Positions 33,095 through 42,834 are shown, numbered from the stretch's first letter. The stretch is DNA of 64,000 nt from Thermosphaera aggregans (GCF_014962245.1 NZ_CP063144.1:858582-922581); one strand, 5' to 3'. Notes: generated by a model from the letters alone, not told the origin. Numbers and translations are program-made.

Positions 33095-34606
33095 ATGAAC
33101 ACGTTTTACATTACAACACCCATATACTATCCCAATGGCCCGCCACACATAGGGCATGCATATACAACAGTTTACGCTGACGTGCTTGCAAGGTTTGCCA
33201 GGCTTCTTGAAAAAGACGTTTTCTTCTTAACAGGCAATGATGAACACGGGCTGAAAATTCAGAGATTCGCGGAAAAACTAGGTAAAACCCCTAAGGAAGT
33301 TGTTGATGAAATGGCAACAGTGTATAGGGATTATTGGTTAAGACTGAATATCTCGTATGACTACTTTATCCGCACAACGGATAGTGTTCATGAGAAGGTT
33401 GTGATGGATAGTTTCCGAAAACTATATGAAAAAGGCTATGTGTACAAGGACAAATATGGCGGGTTCTACTGCGTAGAGTGTGAAAAATACTATTTACCTG
33501 GAGAATACGTTGAAGTGGAGGGCAAGCCTTACTGCCCCATTCACAACAAACCCTTGGAATACTTAGAGGAGGAAACATATTATTTCAAACTAAGCGAGTT
33601 TAAGGATTTCTTGCTTCAGGTTTTAAGAAACGATAAAATTGTCTATCCTGAGGAGTATTCCCTTGAAGTTACTTCTAGAATAGAAAAAGAGGGTTTGAGA
33701 GACATATCTATTGCAAGGCCTGTTGAAAGGGTTTCATGGGGCGTCAAAGTACCTTTCGACCCGAGTTACGTGATATACGTATGGTTTGATGCCCTATTGA
33801 ACTACATAACTGGGGCAGGATATGCCACGGATCCCTCAAGGTTTGAGAAATATTGGGTAAACGTCCACCATGTTGTTGGGAAAGATATTTTATGGTTCCA
33901 CACAGCTGTTTGGTTCTCAATCCTTAAAGCACTAGATATTCCTCTGCCTAAAAAAGTCCTTGTACACGCGTTCCTGATAAACAAAGGTTTGAAAATCGGT
34001 AAGAGCGCTGGAAATGTTATTTCGATAGATGATCTGCTTTCAAGATACAACGGCCCTGACGGAGTTAGATACATACTATCTCGAGTATTCAATATGAGCA
34101 AAGACAGTGAGGTTTCATTCGAATTAATGGATGCCATATACAACGATGAATTAGCAGACACGTACGGAAATCTTGTCAGAAGAGTGGGAGCCCTAGCAAT
34201 GAAGAAATTAAAGGGTAAAATCTATAGAAGAGAGGTTGATAAGAAGCTGAATGAGCAGATAACCCTCAGGCTGAACACCTACCTTGAGCGCATGGGGAAT
34301 TATGACGTGCCAGGCGCAATTATTGAAATAATGGAGCTTTTAAGAGAGGGTAATGCTTACGTTAACAACACCAGGCCTTGGGAGAAGGAGGATCCTAGCA
34401 AGGAGCTTTACAGTCTACTAGAGCTTATTAGGGTTTCAACAATAGCGTTGGCTCCCGTGATTCCTAATGCCGCCTCGAAAGTGGCTGAGGAGTTTGGGTT
34501 TAGGATTGAAAATCCTGCAAGAGTTCAGCTAGGAGTGCTTGAAAGATACAATATAAGAAATGCTCCTATACTTTTCAAGAAAGTAATGCCACAGCGGAGT
34601 ACGTGA
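33095..34606 (+). CDS. metG: Methionyl-tRNA synthetase, bacterial-like form
   Basis: This 503-residue class I synthetase charges tRNA-Met. The HIGH motif is PHIGHAY (18-21), a zinc-binding insert is CVECEKYYLP...CPIH, YVWFDALLNYITG and GKDILWFH form the active site, and the KMSKS position reads KIGKSAGN. The layout, with one CxxC...CxxH insert and WFDALLNY, is like Thermus thermophilus MetRS rather than the usual archaeal enzyme. The C-terminal EMAP-like domain is absent. AGGGGGA before the ATG is a strong Shine-Dalgarno. The altered KMSKS (Ile and Gly in the middle) is notable. Confidence 0.92.
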   Translation: MNTFYITTPIYYPNGPPHIGHAYTTVYADVLARFARLLEKDVFFLTGNDEHGLKIQRFAEKLGKTPKEVVDEMATVYRDYWLRLNISYDYFIRTTDSVHEKVVMDSFRKLYEKGYVYKDKYGGFYCVECEKYYLPGEYVEVEGKPYCPIHNKPLEYLEEETYYFKLSEFKDFLLQVLRNDKIVYPEEYSLEVTSRIEKEGLRDISIARPVERVSWGVKVPFDPSYVIYVWFDALLNYITGAGYATDPSRFEKYWVNVHHVVGKDILWFHTAVWFSILKALDIPLPKKVLVHAFLINKGLKIGKSAGNVISIDDLLSRYNGPDGVRYILSRVFNMSKDSEVSFELMDAIYNDELADTYGNLVRRVGALAMKKLKGKIYRREVDKKLNEQITLRLNTYLERMGNYDVPGAIIEIMELLREGNAYVNNTRPWEKEDPSKELYSLLELIRVSTIALAPVIPNAASKVAEEFGFRIENPARVQLGVLERYNIRNAPILFKKVMPQRST

Positions 34607-34623
34607 TTTAAGGGATACTTGGA

Positions 34624-35592
34624 ATGAAGTATTATCTTGCAATAGATCTCGGCGCTTCTAAAACTAGAATAGCAGTTTGCTCGAAAGGCTCGATTATTGG
34701 AAAAATCGTTGAGACAACTCCTAAACAAGGGGATGAATACACTATTGCGAGATTTATTTGGGAAGGCGTGATGAAACATTTTCCTGAGTATATTGAAAAT
34801 ATTGAAGCCGTAGGAGTAGCGTCCATTGGCCCCTTGGACGTAAAAAGAGGCGTAGCCGTGAACCCGACGAATCTCCCGTTTAAAGAAATAAAACTTCTAG
34901 AGCCTTTAACAAAGTACTTTAAGGCAAGGGTTATAGTAGCAAACGATGCCGTGGCTGCTGCATGGGGCGAGAAAAACTACGGCTTGGGAAAACCGTTCAG
35001 AAACCTCATATACCTCACCCTAAGCACCGGTATTGGAGCGGGAGTCATAGTTGACAACCATTTGCTGATTGGTAAGGAGGGCAACGCACACGAGGTAGGC
35101 CACATTGTTGTCGACTTCAATTCCGAACTAGAATGTGGGTGCGGGGGAAGGGGGCACTGGGAGGCTTTTGCAGGCGGGATAAACATTCCTAGAGTGGCTA
35201 AATGGCTTGCTTCAAAACACGGGATTAATTCAGACTTGCTCGAATTTTTAATGAAACACCCCGAGGCCACTGCAAAAGATGTTTTCGAATACTACAGGCG
35301 GGGAGACCGTCTAGCCGAGCTGGTAGTTGACTTGTACGTGAAAGCCTCGAGGGCAGGTATAGCCTCCATAATAAATACTTACGATCCGGAGCTCCTGGTC
35401 ATAGGGGGCGGAGTGTTTCTTAACAACCAGGACATACTCTTCGAGAGAATGTTAGACGGGTTGGAGAACGATGTTGTAACTTCAAAGCCTATCATTAAAC
35501 CAACAGGCTTCGGAGATGATGTTGGCTTATACGGTGCGTTAGCATTAGCGGTTAATCCTCCACGCGAGCTTGTCGAAGTACAGGGTATTTGA
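34624..35592 (+). CDS. ROK family sugar kinase (glucokinase-like)
   Basis: The 322-residue kinase has the N-terminal phosphate loop YLAIDLGASKTR, the catalytic Asp in VANDAVAAAWGE and the ATP-site LSTGIGAGVI. The ROK zinc region is GHIVVDFNSELECGCGGRGHWEAFAGG, in which the third family Cys is His. C-terminal VIGGGVFLN completes it. It probably phosphorylates glucose or another hexose with ATP in the cytosol. It starts 18 nt after metG. Confidence 0.9.
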   Translation: MKYYLAIDLGASKTRIAVCSKGSIIGKIVETTPKQGDEYTIARFIWEGVMKHFPEYIENIEAVGVASIGPLDVKRGVAVNPTNLPFKEIKLLEPLTKYFKARVIVANDAVAAAWGEKNYGLGKPFRNLIYLTLSTGIGAGVIVDNHLLIGKEGNAHEVGHIVVDFNSELECGCGGRGHWEAFAGGINIPRVAKWLASKHGINSDLLEFLMKHPEATAKDVFEYYRRGDRLAELVVDLYVKASRAGIASIINTYDPELLVIGGGVFLNNQDILFERMLDGLENDVVTSKPIIKPTGFGDDVGLYGALALAVNPPRELVEVQGI

Positions 35593-36924
35593 CTATTTAA
35601 TTTTTACAGTGAACGCTTCAACTAAAGCCGCTAGAGCCAATATAAGCAACCCTACTATAAGTAGCCTCCAGGAGTTAGGTCTTCTCCAAGTAAAGGCAAA
35701 GGTAATGAAGAATGAATAACTAATCAGTTCAAGGATCGCATGTGGCATGATCAATAAGAGGATTGGACTGTAATCTCCCATTGCTAGCTTTTCAGGGGTT
35801 AAAGTACCTATTACCAGTCCAGCATTGTTAACACCTACGCTCATCGGAATCGTGCCTAAACAAGGTGTAATTGATGCTAAAGCGATCCCCATGTTGTTCA
35901 GGAAGATCGCACCGGACAGGCTAAGAACCGGTAAATCCTGGAGAGATGAAATTCCTTGCAAGGACTCCCTGAATATTAGAGAATACGTCCTGTACCCTGC
36001 TACACCTATCATTATTGACAACATTATCATTAGATAAATTAATCCCGCATTAACAAGGAGAATCCTAGATACGCTATTATTCCTGAGTTTTAGATTCACA
36101 AAACTCCATGCAAGGCCTATGCCAAAATTCATTAAAAAAATCGAGGGCAACCCAAGATATCCTAGCACAGCGTGGAGTGAGCTGAAGGTTAGAAGAAGAC
36201 CTATGAAAAACGCTAAGGGCTTTGCAGGCTCGTAAACTGTTGTTTCATACTCTATCCTAGGAGGAGGGTTAGGATGGGTGGCATGTACTCTTTCAATGTG
36301 ACTATTATAGGTTTTCACTACTCTGAATGATTGGTAAATTAGATAAGTGCCAAGAGTTAGGAAAACAAGCGCTATTTCAACAATGATGCGCTCCGTGAAG
36401 AAATACGGTGTGAGTTTCTTACCCAGTAGGGCCTCTTCCTCATCGATCATGTGGTCTCTAAGCGTTTTTTCAACCAAGCTTATAATTATAGGGTATGAAA
36501 AACCACCAGTGACAAGTGAGAGTACCAGTCCCGTAGCCGGTGAAGGTATCTTAGCCTTTGAAAGCCTGTTTTTCAGGTAGTATAGGGATGCGTTGAAAGA
36601 CCCTCCTCCTAGGAAGTAGTATGTGGTTACTCCGCTCGTGTAAAGATGGTTGATCACTTTATCCAAGAGGATATACGTGCTTACACTAGAGGAAAGCAGT
36701 GATGCTATGAGGAATGAGGAAACGATCGAAGACGTGAATAGTGTGAGGTTTAAGGATAATGCTTCCACCAGCATTAACAAAGCAGATAGAATAAAGCCCG
36801 TGATGAACATCCCGGGGAGTACGTGAATGAAGGAAGTGATCTTGTCGAATTTGAAAGACCGGACAAGGGGCTCTAACTCTCCAGCCGTTTGCTGTATCGT
36901 CTCGCTTGACATTTTCCCACCCAT
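35593..36924 (-). CDS. SpoIIM/DUF95-like integral membrane protein
   Basis: The 443-residue protein has about 9-10 membrane helices. Its C-terminal half matches the SpoIIM family: FLNNMGIALASITPCLGTIPMSVGVNNAGLVIG, LLLIMPHAILELISYSF (the PHGxxEL-type motif) and ALAALVEAFTV. The N-terminal half has a Gly-rich FLGGGSF loop and further helices and was not recognised. Archaeal SpoIIM-like proteins have no settled function. The gene is convergent to the ROK kinase, with the stop codons adjacent. Confidence 0.7.
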   Translation of the reverse strand: MGGKMSSETIQQTAGELEPLVRSFKFDKITSFIHVLPGMFITGFILSALLMLVEALSLNLTLFTSSIVSSFLIASLLSSSVSTYILLDKVINHLYTSGVTTYYFLGGGSFNASLYYLKNRLSKAKIPSPATGLVLSLVTGGFSYPIIISLVEKTLRDHMIDEEEALLGKKLTPYFFTERIIVEIALVFLTLGTYLIYQSFRVVKTYNSHIERVHATHPNPPPRIEYETTVYEPAKPLAFFIGLLLTFSSLHAVLGYLGLPSIFLMNFGIGLAWSFVNLKLRNNSVSRILLVNAGLIYLMIMLSIMIGVAGYRTYSLIFRESLQGISSLQDLPVLSLSGAIFLNNMGIALASITPCLGTIPMSVGVNNAGLVIGTLTPEKLAMGDYSPILLLIMPHAILELISYSFFITFAFTWRRPNSWRLLIVGLLILALAALVEAFTVKIK

Positions 36925-36965
36925 TTTAAAGTTAAACCATTATATTATTAAATCTTGGTGATTCA

Positions 36966-37949
36966 ATGGTTAAAGCCTTACTCCTTCACGGGGGTGCCGG
37001 CTCCTGGAGAGAATCTAAGGTTAAGGAGAATGCTGTTGAAGCGATCAGGAATTGCACGCTTGAAGGATGGAGAGCGTTGAACACCACTAATAACAGCGTG
37101 GAGGCAGTAATCTCTGCTGTTGCTTGCATGGAGGATTCGGGCTATTTGAACGCAGGCGTTGGATCGGTGCTTGACCTTCACGGAGGTAGAAGCCTTGATG
37201 CTGGAGTAATGAGTTCCAATGGGCTGTTAGGAGCCGCCGCAGGAGTGAGAAGGATTAGGAACCCGATTAAACTCGCAAGAATCATTGCTGAAGAGACCCC
37301 GCACGTGTTGATTGTTGGTGAGGATGCTGACAACTACGGATTGCTCCGTGGCCTACCCCTGCTACCTCCTCCCCCGTTACATGTATATGAACGATATATC
37401 GAGTCGTTGAGAAAACTTCTTTCACACGAGGTAAAAACCGAGTATGGTGGAAAACTGGTCGAATACTTGGTTAAAAACAGTAGTGTTAAACAAGCTTTGA
37501 AAAAAGTTGCTGATGTCGGAGACACTGTGGGAGCGGTCGCGATAGATGATAACCAGGTTTTAGCAGCTGCAACAAGCACCGGGGGAGTTTCGTTTAAACT
37601 ACCTGGGAGAGTGGGGGATTCACCTATCCCCGGTGCAGGTTTCTACGCATCCAACAATATAGCGTGTAGCGCTACAGGTATTGGAGAATATATTATAAGG
37701 GCAATGCCTTGTTTGAAGGCCCACCTTGAATATCCACGGTTTGGGGACGCTTGGAAAACAGCTCGCAACGTGCTAAGGGAGGTAACGGAAGCTGTTGGAA
37801 GCGATACTATGGGCTTCGTCCTAGTTGATAACAAGGGGAGAATAGCGTATGCATATAATACGGAGGCTATGTTGATCGGCTATGTTACTGAAAACGGCGA
37901 AATCGTCGTTGATGAGAAGCCTCCACAATATCTTGAGAAACCGTTCTAA
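36966..37949 (+). CDS. Isoaspartyl peptidase/L-asparaginase, Ntn-hydrolase
   Basis: The 327-residue precursor matches plant-type asparaginases. The start is LLLHGGAGSW, with VEAVISAVACMEDSGYLNAGVGSVL following. The autoprocessing site is VGDTVGAVAID, where Thr187 becomes the N-terminal nucleophile, then TSTGGVSFKLPGRVGDSPIPGAGFYA in the beta subunit. It removes isoaspartyl residues or asparagine amide nitrogen in the cytosol. The HAD gene follows 10 nt downstream. Confidence 0.93.
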   Translation: MVKALLLHGGAGSWRESKVKENAVEAIRNCTLEGWRALNTTNNSVEAVISAVACMEDSGYLNAGVGSVLDLHGGRSLDAGVMSSNGLLGAAAGVRRIRNPIKLARIIAEETPHVLIVGEDADNYGLLRGLPLLPPPPLHVYERYIESLRKLLSHEVKTEYGGKLVEYLVKNSSVKQALKKVADVGDTVGAVAIDDNQVLAAATSTGGVSFKLPGRVGDSPIPGAGFYASNNIACSATGIGEYIIRAMPCLKAHLEYPRFGDAWKTARNVLREVTEAVGSDTMGFVLVDNKGRIAYAYNTEAMLIGYVTENGEIVVDEKPPQYLEKPF

Positions 37950-37959
37950 GGGTAATTGT

Positions 37960-38523
37960 ATGGGTAAAGCTTTAATTCTTGACATAGATGGGACAATAAT
38001 ACCTTTCCTGGTTGACTTCGAATCCCTAAGGGAGAGGGTGAGAAGACTTCTAGGGGTTAATGAAGAACTTAGACCACTGGGCCTCTCGCTGGAAAGGCTG
38101 AACGTGCCTGAGGAACTGAAGAATCAAGCATGGGAGCTTATTGAAAAGGAAGAGCTTGAATCAATAAATAGTTTAAAACCAAACGATTACGAGGAAAACG
38201 TTGAAACCATTTGCAACCTTCACCAATCGGGTTTTAAAATAGCAATGGTAACAAACAGGTCGAGTAAAACAGCAATCGCTTTGCTTGAAAAAATCAACCT
38301 GAAAAACTGTGTTGACCTGATAATTACGAGAGAGGATGGGCTGGATAGGAGGCGACAACTTGAAAAAGCATTAGGGTCTCTTAAAGCAGGATGGGCAGGT
38401 TTCCTAGGGGACACTGTTTACGATGAAAAAGCTGCCAGGGAGCTCAACATACCTTTTCGGAGAGTTATATCGCATAGAATGCTTCCCTCTCTCATTAAGG
38501 AACTAATACAACAAGGCAGGTGA
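37960..38523 (+). CDS. HAD superfamily phosphatase
   Basis: From ATG 37960 the protein has 187 residues, with the HAD motifs LDIDGTI (nucleophile Asp near 9), MVTNRSS (motif II), a Lys region, and GFLGDTVYDEKAA (motif IV). A helical cap separates motifs I and II. The longer in-frame TTG start at 37882 would lie inside the upstream gene and is rejected. The substrate is unknown; phosphoglycolate phosphatase-like enzymes are the nearest type. Confidence 0.82.
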   Translation: MGKALILDIDGTIIPFLVDFESLRERVRRLLGVNEELRPLGLSLERLNVPEELKNQAWELIEKEELESINSLKPNDYEENVETICNLHQSGFKIAMVTNRSSKTAIALLEKINLKNCVDLIITREDGLDRRRQLEKALGSLKAGWAGFLGDTVYDEKAARELNIPFRRVISHRMLPSLIKELIQQGR

Positions 38524-38583
38524 CAAGAATGGTGTTATTTAAATATTTATTAGCACTATTTCACTTAACCAGTGGGGATTAGC

Positions 38584-39141
38584 ATGGTTACGCTCCTAGA
38601 GCTTTTCATAGAGTTCGCGAAAATAGGGGCGATCATGTTCGGCGGGGGGTACGGCGGCATCTCACTTCTCTATAAAGAGCTAGTGGAGATAAAGGGTTGG
38701 ATCAGCGATCAAGAGTTCGTAGAAATTTTGGGAGTTGCGGAGAGCACACCTGGGCCGATAGCCATCAACTCTGCTACCTGGATCGGTTACAAGCTGGGAG
38801 GTATTCCCGGCTCACTCTTAGCAACTCTCGGAGTGATCACAGTTCCATACTTCGTGATTATGGCGATAGTGCTGTCTCTCTACCCATACATGGAGCACCC
38901 CGTGGTCAGGACTGCGTTCAGAGGGATTAACGCGGCGGTAGTGGCCTTAATTCTATACGCATTAATCAGCGTGAGCAGGACGGTTTTGCTTGAGAAAAAT
39001 ACGGGAATGATAAACTTTGTAGCACTTGGTATCTTCCTGATAGCATTCATAATCCTTTACGTGTTGAAACAGCACCCCTTTGTCTCAATAGTGATTTCTG
39101 CAGGGTTAAGCCTGGCTTTGAAATTCCTTTTCGGAATATGA
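38584..39141 (+). CDS. Chromate transporter (CHR) family, single domain
   Basis: From ATG 38584 (GGGG Shine-Dalgarno 6 nt upstream; GTG 38572 also in frame) the protein has 185 residues with about six membrane helices. CHR motifs are FAKIGAIMFGGGYGGISLLYKE, VAESTPGPIAINSATWIGYKLGGIPGSLLATLGV and FRGINAAVVALI. Short CHR proteins usually occur as adjacent pairs that form the transporter. Only one copy is seen here. The substrate may be chromate, sulfate or something else. Confidence 0.88.
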   Translation: MVTLLELFIEFAKIGAIMFGGGYGGISLLYKELVEIKGWISDQEFVEILGVAESTPGPIAINSATWIGYKLGGIPGSLLATLGVITVPYFVIMAIVLSLYPYMEHPVVRTAFRGINAAVVALILYALISVSRTVLLEKNTGMINFVALGIFLIAFIILYVLKQHPFVSIVISAGLSLALKFLFGI

Positions 39142-39233
39142 AATTGTTAAAGTTTTTCAACAACAATATTTTAACATAACCCTTTGTGTTAGAAAAGTAT
39201 TTATATATTGACGCAGGGAATACGTAAAACTGG

Positions 39234-40682
39234 ATGGTAGTAATGATTGACGAATCCCTCCTATACATGGCTATTAAACACGCCTCGGAGCTGGGAGCAG
39301 AATATGTTGAGGCAAGGTTTCAGAAGGACTACGGGTTCGCAGTGAGCCTTCGGAATGGAAAAATCCTTGGAGCGGGGTCGAGCAGGAAGAGCGGGGTCGG
39401 CATTAGAGTTCTTGTAAACGGATCCCTCGGCTTTTCATCAACAAATATCATCGATCGAGAAAACGTTTTGGAAGCCGTTGAAAAGGCTGTGGCCAGGGCT
39501 AAATCGCTGAGCAGTCTAAGGAAAAACCCTATCAAGTTCTCTAATGAGCGAGTTGGGAAAGCGTCTTACCAAGTAATGGTTAAGCGGAGGCTCGAGGACT
39601 TGGTGGTAGAGGATGTCGTGGAAATGGGTTCATCCCTCTACAATACTCTTACAAAGGAGTTGACGAAGGCTAAAATACCAGTTTCAACATTCAGCTTTGA
39701 AACCCATACCCAGGAGAAGCTGATAATTACAAGCGAGGGCGCGTTCATCCACTCTATTGTTCCTAGAATATATGTTGATTCGAATAATGTGCTGTTTAGC
39801 CCTGAAAAAGGAACACTGCAGAGAATGGTTAGCTTCGCGGCATCAGGAGGGTTAGAGCTAATTGATGAGTGGAAACCTGTTGAAGCTATTGTGGACGAGA
39901 TGAAGCGGTTGGAGAATGTGCTAGTAAATGGGGTCCAACCCCCTAGGGAGAAAGTGGATGTAGTAGTGGGTTCGGAGATAGTGGGGCTTCTCGTCCACGA
40001 GTCTGCGGGACACCCGATGGAGGCTGATAGAATCCTGGGGCGTGAAGCAGCGCAGGCGGGAGAATCCTATGTGAAGCCCGAGATGATAGGCTCGTTCCGG
40101 ATTGGCAACGAGTATGCAACGGTTATAGAAGACCCCACTATCCCGGGAGGCAACGGTTTTTACCTTTATGATGACGAAGGTGTTCCCGCTAAGCCGAGAT
40201 ACCTGTATAAAGAGGGGTTGATTCACGAGCCTCTTCACAACAGGCACACAGCCTTCTTGTTCGGCACCAGGAGCAATGGAGCTGCGAGAGCCATGGATTA
40301 CGCTTCCGAGCCCATAATAAGAATGAGCAACACCTATTTCAAACCCGGAGACATGGGCTTCGAGGAACTTATAGAAGACATAGAGTTCGGAGTTTACCTC
40401 AAGTCCTATATGGAGTGGAACATCGACGATGTAAGATGGAATCAGAGATACGTGGGATTAGAAGCATACTTGATAAGAAACGGAGAGCTCGCAGAGCCTG
40501 TAAGAGACCCTATATTGGAAATTACGACGCAGGGATTCTACAGTAGCATAGTAGGGGTTGATAAAAACCTAGTATTCTACCCGGGGACATGTGGAAAGGG
40601 CGAGCCTTCCCAAGGTGTCCCCGTATGGTTTGGAGGGCCCAATGTTAGGTTGAAAAAGATCACGCTGGGGGTGAGGGCTTAA
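39234..40682 (+). CDS. tldD: TldD family metalloprotease
   Basis: The 482-residue subunit of the TldD/PmbA (TldE) protease, which degrades small or unfolded peptides inside a shared cavity, carries the zinc motif HESAGH (His255, Glu256, His260) in IVGLLVHESAGHPMEAD. Further family segments are PGGNGFYLYDDEGVPAK, GAARAMDYASEPIIRMSNT and GFYSSIVGVDKNLVFYPGTCGKGEPSQGVPV. ATG at 39243 is an alternative start. It overlaps the pmbA gene by one base, so the subunits are made together. Confidence 0.95.
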   Translation: MVVMIDESLLYMAIKHASELGAEYVEARFQKDYGFAVSLRNGKILGAGSSRKSGVGIRVLVNGSLGFSSTNIIDRENVLEAVEKAVARAKSLSSLRKNPIKFSNERVGKASYQVMVKRRLEDLVVEDVVEMGSSLYNTLTKELTKAKIPVSTFSFETHTQEKLIITSEGAFIHSIVPRIYVDSNNVLFSPEKGTLQRMVSFAASGGLELIDEWKPVEAIVDEMKRLENVLVNGVQPPREKVDVVVGSEIVGLLVHESAGHPMEADRILGREAAQAGESYVKPEMIGSFRIGNEYATVIEDPTIPGGNGFYLYDDEGVPAKPRYLYKEGLIHEPLHNRHTAFLFGTRSNGAARAMDYASEPIIRMSNTYFKPGDMGFEELIEDIEFGVYLKSYMEWNIDDVRWNQRYVGLEAYLIRNGELAEPVRDPILEITTQGFYSSIVGVDKNLVFYPGTCGKGEPSQGVPVWFGGPNVRLKKITLGVRA

Positions 40683-42013
40683 TGAGCATGGATCTCGAGC
40701 TCGGACGCAAAATAATTGAAAGCTTGAGGAGCAGGTTTGACGAAGTAGCGGTAAGCATTGTTACACGTGACAACGTGATGGTGAAGCTGTGGAATAGTGA
40801 GCCTTCTGTGGTTCAAAGCTGGAAGATCACGGATGTAATGTTAAGGCTTGCAAAGAATAGGAGATTATTCCTACTTGAATACTCGACAAGAGATCCGGAG
40901 GCACTCCTGAAAGATGTTGAAGAACTGCCCAAGATGGCTGAGAAGATCGAGGAGGCTGAAATATATGCCCCGTTACCGGATCCTGGAGTTGTTAAACCTG
41001 TTGAAGGGGGAGTCGACCCCATTGCGTTGTCAGCTAGAAACGAGCCTGGAAAGCTAGTATACAGAATGATTGATGCGGCTTTAAAATACAATGTGGACCG
41101 CGTAGCCGGCACTCTCACGCTCGGCTATGAAACCAGGGCCGTCCTTAATAGCAAAGGATTTGAAGCGTCTGAATCCAAGACAAGCGTCGAAGCGTATTTA
41201 CGAGCTTTCAAAGGAGAATTCAGTGGTCATTGGGCTTATGGAGGGACAAGGCTGAACGAGCCGAAGCTTGTTGAAGTAGGCGACCGTGCCGGGTACCTAG
41301 CAACGGTTTCTAACAGGAAAGTGGACTTATCACCGGGCAAGTACACTGTCATCCTATCCCCTCTCGTGGTTGGAAACCTGGTGAACTATCTCACCTTTAT
41401 GGCCTCTGCTATGGCGGTGATAATGGGCTACTCGATGTTCCTGAAGTACAAACCCGGTGAAAAAGTTGCTGCTGAAACTTTAACGCTCCTAGATAAACCT
41501 AGGGATCCAACGCTCCCAGGTTTCGCATCATTCGATGACGAAGGGGTTGAAACTTTTGATAAACCAATAATTGAAAACGGCAGATTGGTGAGCCTCCTGC
41601 ACAATGTTTCAACAGCCAGTAAAATGGGTGTTAAATCAACAGGTAATGCTGGATGGATGTTCCCGCATCCATGGAACCTAGAGCTCTCCCCTGGAGAGCT
41701 GAGCGAGAAAGACTTGTTCAAAGACGTGGAGAAAGGAGTGTTCTTCTCAAACAACTGGTATACCAGGTATCAAAACTACGCTGAAGGCGTTTTCTCAACA
41801 GTCTCCAGAGACGCCACCTTGTATGTGGAAAATGGAGAAGTAGTCGGCCAGGTAGGCAGAGTGAGGCTTTCAACATCATTCCCAATACTTTTAGCCAACA
41901 CTACCGGGTGCACCAGGGAAAGATATGATGTCATGTGGTGGGAGGTTAGAACTCCCTCCAGAATACCCTTCTTAGTTGCCAAAGATATAATGGTAACGCG
42001 TCCAGAAATCTAG
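40682..42013 (+). CDS. pmbA: PmbA/TldE family protease subunit
   Basis: The 443-residue partner of TldD lacks the HExxxH motif, as TldE subunits do. Family segments include TLGYETRAVLNSKGFEA, LSPLVVGNLVNYL, LPGFASFDDEGVET and the C-terminal GVFSTVSRDATLYVENGEVVGQVGRVRLS. The TAATG overlap with tldD shows coupling. Confidence 0.94.
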   Translation: MSMDLELGRKIIESLRSRFDEVAVSIVTRDNVMVKLWNSEPSVVQSWKITDVMLRLAKNRRLFLLEYSTRDPEALLKDVEELPKMAEKIEEAEIYAPLPDPGVVKPVEGGVDPIALSARNEPGKLVYRMIDAALKYNVDRVAGTLTLGYETRAVLNSKGFEASESKTSVEAYLRAFKGEFSGHWAYGGTRLNEPKLVEVGDRAGYLATVSNRKVDLSPGKYTVILSPLVVGNLVNYLTFMASAMAVIMGYSMFLKYKPGEKVAAETLTLLDKPRDPTLPGFASFDDEGVETFDKPIIENGRLVSLLHNVSTASKMGVKSTGNAGWMFPHPWNLELSPGELSEKDLFKDVEKGVFFSNNWYTRYQNYAEGVFSTVSRDATLYVENGEVVGQVGRVRLSTSFPILLANTTGCTRERYDVMWWEVRTPSRIPFLVAKDIMVTRPEI

Positions 42014-42024
42014 TGAAGGTTGTC

Positions 42025-42528
42025 TTATAAACATTTTTTAACTTTTTCCAACCCCTCTTCAAACCCGGCAAAATCCTTCCATGCCATTATAAAACATGTA
42101 CCAGGATACCTCTCCTTGAAATCTTTAAAATGAATATCCCTGTCATCAATGTAAACTATCTTGAAATCCTTGCAACCATGTCTAGATGCGAAGAATGCTA
42201 AGGCTTTCTCAGCCATTAAATCCTTTCTGGGATGAAACTCTATTGCATGATAATGAAACAAATCTCGAAGTCCCAGCTCCTGCAAAGCCTGGAGAGCTAT
42301 GTCCGGGTCGTTCCAACTCAACGTGGACAGCAAGACCCCTTCCTCCCTGAGAATGCTGAGTATTCTGAGCATGTCTTCTCTAACTCTAAGAATTGAGCCG
42401 TGGGAATCCGTGATAACGCCTTCACCTATCTTCCTGAACGGAGGCTTCATTTGTGAAACATCTTCATGGTCCCACAGGGTTCCGTCGAGATCAACAAATA
42501 CGATCCTGCAGGTCTCAGAGTCTCCCAC
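42025..42528 (-). CDS. HAD phosphatase, magnesium-dependent phosphatase-1 type
   Basis: The 167-residue protein has HAD motif I FVDLDGTLWDHED, motif II LSTLSWND, and motif III/IV KIVYIDDRDIHFKDF. This fits the MDP-1-like subgroup (MJ1440/FkbH-like), which dephosphorylates small sugars or protein tyrosines. The start ATG is 7 nt downstream of the TusA-like gene end on the same strand. Confidence 0.82.
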   Translation of the reverse strand: MGDSETCRIVFVDLDGTLWDHEDVSQMKPPFRKIGEGVITDSHGSILRVREDMLRILSILREEGVLLSTLSWNDPDIALQALQELGLRDLFHYHAIEFHPRKDLMAEKALAFFASRHGCKDFKIVYIDDRDIHFKDFKERYPGTCFIMAWKDFAGFEEGLEKVKKCL

Positions 42529-42535
42529 TTAAACC

Positions 42536-42763
42536 TCACACACCCTGTTTCTTTCTAAATCTTAGCTTAACAATTACTTCCTTCTCCTCCAGCTTTTCAA
42601 CCTCGTAACCTTTTTTACCAGCCACTAGTTTCGCGAAATCAAAAGGTACCACGTCGGCTCGCACTATCACTGTGAAATCTTCAACGCCTTCGTTCAATAA
42701 GCTGAGAATCCTCGACACTGGGTTATCGCTACAGCTAGCGGACTTTGTTAAATCTATTTCCAT
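42536..42763 (-). CDS. TusA/SirA-like small sulfur-carrier-type protein
   Basis: The 75-residue protein aligns by eye with TusA-like proteins: IDLTKSASCSDNPVSRILSLLN corresponds to the strand, the Cys and the first helix. The strand FTVIVRADV, a helix FAKLVAGKKG and the strand VIVKLRFRK follow. The usual Cys-Pro pair reads CSDNP, so the active Cys is kept but Pro is displaced. It may carry sulfur as a persulfide. It is divergent from an OsmC gene with a small palindrome between them. Confidence 0.6.
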   Translation of the reverse strand: MEIDLTKSASCSDNPVSRILSLLNEGVEDFTVIVRADVVPFDFAKLVAGKKGYEVEKLEEKEVIVKLRFRKKQGV

Positions 42764-42819
42764 TCCACCACCTAAGGTGTTTTATCAAGGTTTCCTGTAT
42801 TATTATTTTCGTTAGGTTT

Positions 42820-42834
42820 AATAACTTTGTTATT
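42820..42834. promoter_or_regulatory. Palindrome between TusA-like and OsmC genes
   Basis: AATAAC-TTT-GTTATT is a perfect 6-bp inverted repeat in the 93-nt divergent promoter region, about 23 nt before the OsmC ATG. It overlaps the AT-rich promoter zone. A shared redox or sulfur regulator is inference. Confidence 0.3.

Noticed and set aside
37882-37959. Upstream TTG start of the HAD phosphatase
   Set aside because: It lies inside the asparaginase gene and adds 26 residues with no relation to the HAD N-terminus.
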